Below, piece by piece: positions 12,552 to 18,360 of a DNA stretch of 18,360 nucleotides. The notes under the pieces were generated by a model. That model had not been told where the DNA came from and did no database searches. It saw only the letters and a program-made list of their open reading frames with translations. Location of the stretch: NCBI GenBank assembly GCA_039184055.1, contig JBCDBH010000082.1, positions 1 to 18,360 on the forward strand, written 5' to 3'. The translations under genes were made by a program, and so were the position numbers. This DNA comes from JBCDBH01 sp039184055 (GTDB lineage Bacteria; Acidobacteriota; Thermoanaerobaculia; Multivoradales; J023). Position 1 is the stretch's first letter, and every line of letters starts with the position of its first letter.

Positions 12552-15095
12552 ATGACGCCGTTGCTCGCCCGCGCCAGCCTCCGCCGATTGGCCCGTCACC
12601 GCACCCAGCTCTTGCTCTCCGTGCTCGGAGTCGCCCTGGGGGTCGCGGTGGTGGTCGGCATCGACCTCGCCAACGCCAGCGCCAGCCGCGCCTTTACGCT
12701 GAGCGTCGAGGCTGTGGCCGGGCGCGCGACGCATCGACTCGTGGGCGGTCCGGCCGGGCTCGACGAACGCGTCTACACGCAACTTCGTACCGCGTACGAT
12801 CTGCGCGAGGCGGCACCAGTGATCGAAGGATGGGTAGGCGTCCCGACCCCTGATGGTGGTGAGCGTACGGTACGGCTCTTTGGCATCGATCCGTTCGCCG
12901 AAGCCGAGGTCCGCGACTTCACCCAGGATCTCGACGTCGACGGTGACGCCGACCTGGTCGGTTTTCTCACCCGTCCCGATACCGCCGTGCTCGGCACGGA
13001 GCTGGCGGCGATTCTCGGTGTCGAGACGGGTGATCGGCTGACTCTCTCGACTGGCGCGAGCCTCGAGATCATCAGCTTGCTCGCGCCGGCCGCCGAACGG
13101 GATCGCCGCGCGCTCGACAATCTGCTCATCGTCGATATTTCCACCGCCCAAGAACGTCTCGATCGACTCGGCCGGCTCGACCGAATCGATCTGGTGCTCG
13201 ACACGGAACAAGCGAGGGCGTTGGCCGATGCCCTGGCGGCCGATCTGCCCACGGGCGTCCAGCTCCAGCGCACCTCCACGCGTAGCGGCGCGCTCGACGA
13301 GATGACCCGTGCCTTCCGGCTCAATCTCACCGCGCTCTCATTGCTCGCACTGCTGGTCGGCGCCTTCTTGATCTACAACACCATGACCTTCTCGGTGGTG
13401 CAGCGTCGCGCCTTGATCGGGGTCGAACGCGCCCTCGGCGTCACCCGGCGCGAAATCACCACCGGCGTCTTGCTCGAGGCGGCGGCGATCGGTATCGCGG
13501 GCACCGTGCTCGGTTGGGGATTCGGTTTGCTCCTCGCCGAAGCCCTGCTCGATCTCGTCACCCAGACCATCAACGATCTCTACTTCGCGGTCGCGGTCGA
13601 TCGGGTGCAGATCGGCCCGTGGGCGCCCGTCAAGGCGCTTCTGCTCGGTATCGGCGCGACCCTCGCGGCGGCGTGGATTCCGGCGCGTGAAGCCACATCG
13701 ATTCCGCCTCGGCTCGCCACCCAACGCTCGGGACTCGAACGTAAAGCTCGCGAGGGCGTGAAGAAGAGCCTCGTGGTCGGCTGCGGCTTGATCGTGGTGG
13801 CGAGCGTGCTTCTCCTCATCCCGAGCCGTTCGATCGCCTTCAGCTTCGCGGTGGTCTTCCTCTTCATCGTCGGCTTCGCCGCGCTCGTTCCTCCGGCTAC
13901 CGTCGCCGCCGTCCAGCTCCTTCAACCCGTTGCGCGACGTCTGGTCGGCATTCTCGGCGCCATGGCGGCGCGTGGTGTCGCCGCGACTCTGTCGCGCACC
14001 GGCATCGCCATGGCGGCGTTGGTCATCGCGGTTGCGGTCACGGTGGGGGTCGGCATCATGGTGATCAGTTTCCGCTCGACCCTGGTCGATTGGCTCGACG
14101 TCACCCTCCAGGCCGATGTCTATGTCGCCCCGGCCTTCGAGCGCAGCCGCTCGGGCAACCTCGACCCGGCGGTCATCGCCCGACTCGCAGCCCATCCCGA
14201 TGTCGAATCGGTCACCACGTATCGTCGGGTCGATGTCAACGACGCCGACGGCAACCTCGTCTTGCTCACCGCCCTCGGCATCAAAGCCGAGCATCTCGGA
14301 ATCTACGATCTCCGGGGCAGCTCCCCCGCTGAGGCTCACGAACGACTTCGAGAAGGCGCGATCGTCGTCTCTGAACCCTTCGCGTTCCACTACCGCGTCG
14401 GTCCTGGCGACACCGTGCAGCTCCAAACCGATCGCGGCCTCGTGACCTTTCCGATCGTGGCGGTGTACGAAGACTTCGGCTCGGATCGCGGCGTCGTCAC
14501 CATGTTGCGCGACGTCTACGATCAACACTTCGACGACGATGCCATCCACTCCCTCGGTTTGTGGGCGCGCCCCGACGTCGACGCCGATCAGCTCGCCAGC
14601 GATCTCCAAGCCAGCACGCCCGAGGGGGAACGCGTTTCCTACGTATCCAACCGAGGATTACGCGAAGTCTCGCTCACCATCTTCGACCGCACCTTCGTGA
14701 TCACCGGGGTGCTCCAGCTCCTCTCTGTCGTCATCGCCTTCGTCGGCATCCTGAGCGCCCTGATGGCGCTCCAGCTCGAACGCGGTCGCGAGCTCGCCGT
14801 CATGCGCGCCAACGGGCTCACCCCCGGCCAAGTCTGGCGTCTGGTCACCGCTCAAACCGCGATCATGGGTCTGATCGCCGGCGTGCTCGCCATGCCGGTC
14901 GGGGTCGCCATGGCGGCGCTCCTGGTCGAAGTGATCAACCGCCGGTCCTTTGGTTGGAGTCTCGATCTCGTCGTACCGCCTGGAATTTTGCTCCAGGCGG
15001 TCGTCCTCTCCCTCATCGCCGCCTTGCTCGCCGGGCTGTACCCCGCGCGACTCATGGCCAAGGCGTCACCCGCGGCGGCGCTCCGGGGCGAGTAG
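12552..15095 (+). CDS. ABC transporter permease, FtsX family, two-unit
   Basis: An 847-residue inner-membrane protein with two FtsX units. An N-terminal helix (about 18-38) is followed by a large extracytoplasmic domain (about 40-250), then three helices (about 257-385). Two central helices follow (about 400-455), then a helix near 475-500 and a second extracytoplasmic domain. Three C-terminal helices end in G-L-Y-P-A-R-L-M-A-K-A-S-P-A-A-A-L-R-G. The endings P-A-R-E-A-T (unit 1) and P-A-R-L-M-A-K (unit 2) are typical of FtsX domains. This layout matches long YbbP-like permeases rather than four-helix MacB or LolC/E. AAGGA lies six bases before the ATG. It works with the ATPase just upstream; the substrate is unknown, lipids or lipoproteins being typical for the family. 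No membrane-fusion protein is nearby. Confidence 0.93.
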   Translation: MTPLLARASLRRLARHRTQLLLSVLGVALGVAVVVGIDLANASASRAFTLSVEAVAGRATHRLVGGPAGLDERVYTQLRTAYDLREAAPVIEGWVGVPTPDGGERTVRLFGIDPFAEAEVRDFTQDLDVDGDADLVGFLTRPDTAVLGTELAAILGVETGDRLTLSTGASLEIISLLAPAAERDRRALDNLLIVDISTAQERLDRLGRLDRIDLVLDTEQARALADALAADLPTGVQLQRTSTRSGALDEMTRAFRLNLTALSLLALLVGAFLIYNTMTFSVVQRRALIGVERALGVTRREITTGVLLEAAAIGIAGTVLGWGFGLLLAEALLDLVTQTINDLYFAVAVDRVQIGPWAPVKALLLGIGATLAAAWIPAREATSIPPRLATQRSGLERKAREGVKKSLVVGCGLIVVASVLLLIPSRSIAFSFAVVFLFIVGFAALVPPATVAAVQLLQPVARRLVGILGAMAARGVAATLSRTGIAMAALVIAVAVTVGVGIMVISFRSTLVDWLDVTLQADVYVAPAFERSRSGNLDPAVIARLAAHPDVESVTTYRRVDVNDADGNLVLLTALGIKAEHLGIYDLRGSSPAEAHERLREGAIVVSEPFAFHYRVGPGDTVQLQTDRGLVTFPIVAVYEDFGSDRGVVTMLRDVYDQHFDDDAIHSLGLWARPDVDADQLASDLQASTPEGERVSYVSNRGLREVSLTIFDRTFVITGVLQLLSVVIAFVGILSALMALQLERGRELAVMRANGLTPGQVWRLVTAQTAIMGLIAGVLAMPVGVAMAALLVEVINRRSFGWSLDLVVPPGILLQAVVLSLIAALLAGLYPARLMAKASPAAALRGE

Positions 15096-15115
15096 ACCGC
15101 GACGGATCGCGTCTA
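15093..15115. terminator. Hairpin overlapping the permease stop codon
   Basis: TAGAC-(C)-GCGA pairs with TCGCGTCTA around the loop CGGA, giving a 9-bp stem with one bulged C. The permease TAG stop is in the first arm. It sits in the 27-bp space before the convergent lipoprotein gene stop (15123). There is no T-tract; it could still separate the convergent transcripts. Confidence 0.4.
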
Positions 15116-15122
15116 CGCGAGT

Positions 15123-16352
15123 TCAGCCGAAGCTAGGAATCTGGACCCGTCCCGAGCGAAGGACGGTGGCTGGGCCCGAATCGTCGACCCACACAAAGAG
15201 CAGCATGTCGTCGTGCCGGATCATGCGTGGCACCCCCGCGGAACGCTGTGCTGTGGTGGTGGCAACCTGTTCGACCGGGCCGACGGTGCCATCGACATGA
15301 ATCCAACGCCATCGTAGCGCGGCGCCACCGTCGGTCGCATCGAGCCAGCTCACGGCCGCGTGATCGTCGCCGATCCACGCGACATCGACCCGCCCCAGGG
15401 GCGCCTGATCGTCGATCGTCGTCGGCTCGCCGAACCTACGTCCCACAGCGTCCGAATCGGAAAAAGCGACCTGAACCAAGGGCTCTACCGCCTCGGTATG
15501 CCAGGCGATCACGACACGATCCTCAGCGATGTCGATCGCGGGTCCGTTGACGGGACAACCGGCGATCCGCCAACCGTCATCGTGAATCGTGCCCCCTGTC
15601 CATGCCGAGTCTCCCCCAGCACCCACCGCGATATCGCGAACCTCGTCGGGACTCCGATCCCGATAGGTGACGAATGAGCCGAGTCGACCGTGGGCACTGT
15701 CGAGAGAGCAACACTCACATACCCGCTCATCGACGAGCTCGCTCGGCTCTGAAGAGCCCACCACGGTCGTACGCAGCTGCATGTCGCCGCCACCGGGCAT
15801 CGCCCGTCCATCGAGCCAAAACGCACGGACGCCTTCCGGCTCCTGAACATAGGTGACAAAGCCATGCTCGGCGGGCGTCGCGTCGTCGTGCAACCACCCC
15901 ATGTCTTGCCACGTCACGCCATCGTCGCTCGAACGCACCATGTGGATACCGTAGTCGTAGGTACCCTCGCCCATCATCCGCAGCCAATGAGCGTAAAGCG
16001 TGCCGTCGTGTGCCCGAATCGCCGCTGGACGGTCGGCCCAATTGGCGAAAAAGTCATCGCTCGTCGCAATATGACGGCCGTGTGTCCAGCCCTCGTCGAA
16101 CGTCGTGAAGTAAAGCGAGTGCCGATCATCCTCGGTCGGCTCGAGCCAGGTGAGCACGAGATCGTCGCCCGAGCCGGTGAGCTGAGGCGCCATCGCCCCC
16201 GGCCCCGATGGCAGGTCGAGATGAACGACCTCGCGATCAAGGACCGAGCTTGGAACGGGTGCGGTGGGCTCTGGTTCCTGGGCACAGCCACCGACCCACA
16301 ACAACACGCCTACGATCCAACACATCGATCTCATACCCTGCGTTGATCTCAT
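15123..16352 (-). CDS. Sialidase-like beta-propeller lipoprotein
   Basis: A predicted 409-residue lipoprotein. The signal peptide ends in the lipobox V-G-G-C (Cys 23). An Asp-box, S-S-D-D-G-V-T-W (141-148), and other propeller-like blades relate it to the exo-alpha-sialidase/BNR superfamily. A cysteine cluster C-E-C-C (212-215), then T-Y-R-D-R-S-P-D-E-V-R-D-I and G-C-P-V-N-G-P-A (265-272), mark a family of uncharacterised bacterial sialidase-like proteins. The arginine triad of true sialidases was not identified, so glycosidase activity is uncertain; the cysteines may bind metal or form disulfides. ATG 16352 overlaps the DinB-gene TGA (ATGA), implying translational coupling. In-frame ATGs at 16334 and 16325 are alternatives that also leave a usable signal peptide. 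Confidence 0.8.
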   Translation of the reverse strand: MRSTQGMRSMCWIVGVLLWVGGCAQEPEPTAPVPSSVLDREVVHLDLPSGPGAMAPQLTGSGDDLVLTWLEPTEDDRHSLYFTTFDEGWTHGRHIATSDDFFANWADRPAAIRAHDGTLYAHWLRMMGEGTYDYGIHMVRSSDDGVTWQDMGWLHDDATPAEHGFVTYVQEPEGVRAFWLDGRAMPGGGDMQLRTTVVGSSEPSELVDERVCECCSLDSAHGRLGSFVTYRDRSPDEVRDIAVGAGGDSAWTGGTIHDDGWRIAGCPVNGPAIDIAEDRVVIAWHTEAVEPLVQVAFSDSDAVGRRFGEPTTIDDQAPLGRVDVAWIGDDHAAVSWLDATDGGAALRWRWIHVDGTVGPVEQVATTTAQRSAGVPRMIRHDDMLLFVWVDDSGPATVLRSGRVQIPSFG

Positions 16353-16361
16353 ACGCTGCGT
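16326..16361 (-). repeat. 18-bp tandem duplication at a gene junction
   Basis: Segments 16326-16343 and 16344-16361 are identical at 16 of 18 bases. Each contains the ATGA stop/start overlap in the same frame, so the duplication gives the downstream lipoprotein gene two start codons six residues apart. Confidence 0.8.
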
Positions 16362-16846
16362 TCCTCGACCTCTTCCGCCGTCAACCCGTAGAGCGGTGTC
16401 GTCGCCACCCCGAGCTGACTCAGCAAGAGATGGATCTGCCCCCGGTGATGACACTCGTGCTCCACCATCGCCCGTAACCACTTCCACACCGGCAAACTCG
16501 CCCCTCCGGGCGTCTCACACCGTTCGAACAAACGACTGTCGGGAAGCGCGCGCAGCAGCTCGTGGGTCTCAGCATCGAGCCGTTCCATGAACGCCACCAC
16601 GGCCTCATGACCGTCGGCCAAGTCTTGACCGTGACCGGCGTAACGACTCGGTCGGCCACAGACGTTCTCGGCGAACATATAACGCTCGGTACACGCCAGA
16701 TGCCTCGCCAGATCCCCAAACGTGAACTTGCCCTCTTGCCAGGTCCACTCCAAGTGCTCGGGCGGAATCTCACCGATCACCCGCATCGTGCGACCACGGA
16801 TGCTGCGCCAGTACTTCAGAAAGCTCTCGATCGTTTGGATTTCCAT
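16349..16846 (-). CDS. DinB-family protein
   Basis: A 165-residue four-helix-bundle protein of the DinB/YfiT superfamily. The metal-binding histidine triad is visible: H49 in L-A-R-H-L, H130 in M-V-E-H, and H134 in H-H-R-G-Q, the C-terminal family hallmark. Members bind a divalent metal, and some are thiol-S-transferases using bacillithiol, mycothiol or glutathione; the reaction here is unknown. Despite the family name there is no relation to DNA polymerase IV. AGGA lies seven bases before the ATG. The gene is coupled to the sialidase-like lipoprotein through an ATGA overlap. The start is divergent and very close to the lytic transglycosylase gene, so the promoters must overlap coding sequence. 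Confidence 0.93.
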   Translation of the reverse strand: MEIQTIESFLKYWRSIRGRTMRVIGEIPPEHLEWTWQEGKFTFGDLARHLACTERYMFAENVCGRPSRYAGHGQDLADGHEAVVAFMERLDAETHELLRALPDSRLFERCETPGGASLPVWKWLRAMVEHECHHRGQIHLLLSQLGVATTPLYGLTAEEVEERSV

Positions 16847-16886
16847 GCGTCTATCCTACGTGCTGCGTTACCATCGATCGAAACAT

Positions 16887-16890
16887 GGAG
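16887..16890 (+). promoter_or_regulatory. Ribosome binding site before a CTG start
   Basis: GGAG, eight bases before CTG at 16899. It is the only convincing Shine-Dalgarno sequence near the signal peptide of the transglycosylase gene; the in-frame ATG 16845 and GTG 16860 have none. Confidence 0.45.
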
Positions 16891-16898
16891 CCGCGACG

Positions 16899-18360
16899 CT
16901 GAAAACCCCCATCGCTCTCGTTCTTCTCGTCCTTCTCGCCCACACCGGTTGCCAACCGAGCCTCGCCAAGCCCGAACAGTCGCAGCCGTCGACCGAAAGC
17001 CGCACCGCCCTCGAGCAGGGCTACCAGCTGCTCCGTCAGCATCAATACGCGGCGGCCGTGCCCTTGCTCGACCGAGCGACAGAGATCGACACGCTCACCC
17101 CCCATGTCGAGCTCCTGATCGTGCGCGCCATCGTCGAAGGCGAGCTCGAAGAAGCCTACGACCGCGCCGCAGCCCTCGCCGACGGGCTCCGAGCGAACAC
17201 CAAGACACTCCCGGCTCTTCGCGAAGAAGCCGCCTACCACGCCGCCAAGCTCGCTTTCCTTCGCGGCAACGAGCCAATCACTCGAGCCACCGCGTTTCTC
17301 GATTCGGATCCACCCAGCAAGTGGGCCGACGACATTCGTTTTCGTCTCGCCCGTGCTCAGCTCGACTCCCAACACCCCGACGCCCGCGCCACCCTCGAAT
17401 CGATCTACTACGACACGCCATCGAGCCCGTGGGCACGCGAGGCTCGCGAACGGCTGCAAAGTACATCACGTCGCCTCTCACCCAACGACCACAGCGACTT
17501 TCTCGTCGCGCTGCAAAGCGCCGGCCTCCATGCCGAAGCGATCGACGAAGCCGAGCTTTTCCACCAGCGACATGACACACACGCACGGACCGACGACGTC
17601 CTTTATCGTCAAGTCATCAGTCTGCATGCCTTGCGTCGCAACCGCGCCTGTGTCGCCGCCGCCGAACGACTGTGGCGTGAGCACCCTCGCTCCCCGCACC
17701 GCCAAGCCGCCGGCATCCTGGCCATACGTGCCCTGAGGCGTTCCAATGCCACCCGAGAGATCCGTGCCTGGGCCAAGCGACTCGACGATCCCGAGGCGCG
17801 CTACCAGCTCGGTACCTACCTCGCCAACGTCGTCGATCGTGATGAAGGCATCGTCGTGCTCCGTGACCTCATGGCCACCAGTCGCGATCGCTCCATGGTC
17901 GGCAAAACCGCCTGGAAGCTCACCTGGTATCTGCGTGAAGCCGACCAAGTCATCGATGCCATCAGCGCGCTCGACAACCTGCTCGCCCGCTTTCCCGACA
18001 CCGGCTTTCGTCCCGCCGCGCTCTACTGGCTGGCTCGTTTCACCGAACCCATCGAACCCGCCCAGGCCAAGCGGCTCTACCAGGTCGGCTCAGACGAAAA
18101 ACCCTACGACTACTACGGCTTGATGTCGCGACGTCGTCTCGAGGCCATGGGCGTAACGCCAAATCCCATCACCGCCGAAGCGTCGTCGATCACCATCGAT
18201 CCTCTCGACGATCCGACGCGCCTCCGTGCCCCCGCCTACCGTCGCGGCGTCGAGCTCGCCCAGCTCGGGCATCTTCCGCGATCTCTTGCCGCTGCAGACC
18301 AAGATGCTGGCCGAAGCAGCGTTCAAGGCCGCGACGGCGGATGAGCCAGACGAGGCGAAC
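16899..18360 (+). CDS. Slt70-like lytic transglycosylase, partial, frameshifted
   Basis: An exported helical-repeat protein whose body matches the superhelical part of soluble lytic murein transglycosylases. It has TPR-like helices from about residue 28 and, near its end, A-A-L-Y-W-L-A-R followed by P-Y-D-Y-Y-G-L-M-S-R-R-R-L. The catalytic domain would lie beyond the right edge, so peptidoglycan cleavage is inferred from architecture. The likely start is CTG 16899: it gives the compact signal peptide (M)KTPIALVLLVLLAHTGC, with a somewhat degenerate lipobox, and has GGAG 8 bp before it. ATG 16845 is an alternative with a long N-terminus. After 456 codons the frame breaks. Near GGG 18267-18269 the coding signal moves to another frame, which stays open to 18360, whereas the original frame stops at 18344. 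Either a one-base sequencing error or a real inactivating indel is possible. Confidence 0.8.

Noticed and set aside
13338..14609. 423-codon minus-strand frame opposite the permease gene
   Set aside because: Charged low-complexity translation with no domain; the opposite strand encodes a clear FtsX permease.

Overview
This is a GC-rich bacterial window (roughly 60% G+C by eye, with strong G/C in third codon positions), densely coding on both strands. The gene types suggest a Gram-negative soil or sediment bacterium of the Acidobacteriota (Thermoanaerobaculia-like) or Myxococcota kind: a TPR-tailed Ser/Thr kinase paired with an ECF sigma factor, an FHA-type sigma-54 activator, a PQQ-like beta-propeller protein starting with a D-W-x-x-F-R-G-P motif, lipoproteins, and a GlnRS-YqeY fusion. 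The taxonomy is inference only. No mobile element, CRISPR array, tRNA or rRNA was seen.

Left part (1-6270), signalling. An ECF sigma factor (2304-2900, -) and a membrane Ser/Thr kinase with a TPR tail (111-2261, -) form a two-gene operon. Divergent from it is a monocistronic gene for a secreted two-domain protein with 25-residue near-identical repeats (3163-4104, +). It has a close match to a sigma-54 promoter (3048-3063), two upstream inverted repeats where activator sites usually lie, and a clear intrinsic terminator (4139-4176). The next gene, convergent, encodes an FHA-GAF-AAA+-HTH sigma-54 activator (4191-6122, -). Kinase, phosphothreonine-binding activator, sigma-54 promoter and target therefore lie side by side, which makes a testable signalling circuit and is the most interesting feature of the window.

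Middle part (6271-11278). An exported PQQ-like beta-propeller protein (6271-7614, +) converges on an exported right-handed beta-helix protein (7660-8757, -), with a perfect 26-bp palindrome between them. Then comes glutaminyl-tRNA synthetase with a C-terminal YqeY domain (8939-11278, -, GTG start).

Right part (11462-18360). A DUF427 protein, an ABC ATPase and an 847-residue FtsX-type permease form one operon (11462-15095, +); the first two genes overlap by one base. Convergent to it, a DinB-family protein (16349-16846, -) is coupled through an ATGA overlap to a sialidase-like lipoprotein (15123-16352, -). At the right edge an Slt70-like lytic transglycosylase superhelix (16899 onward, +) appears to begin at CTG. 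It carries a one-base frameshift near 18267 and runs off the window before its catalytic domain.
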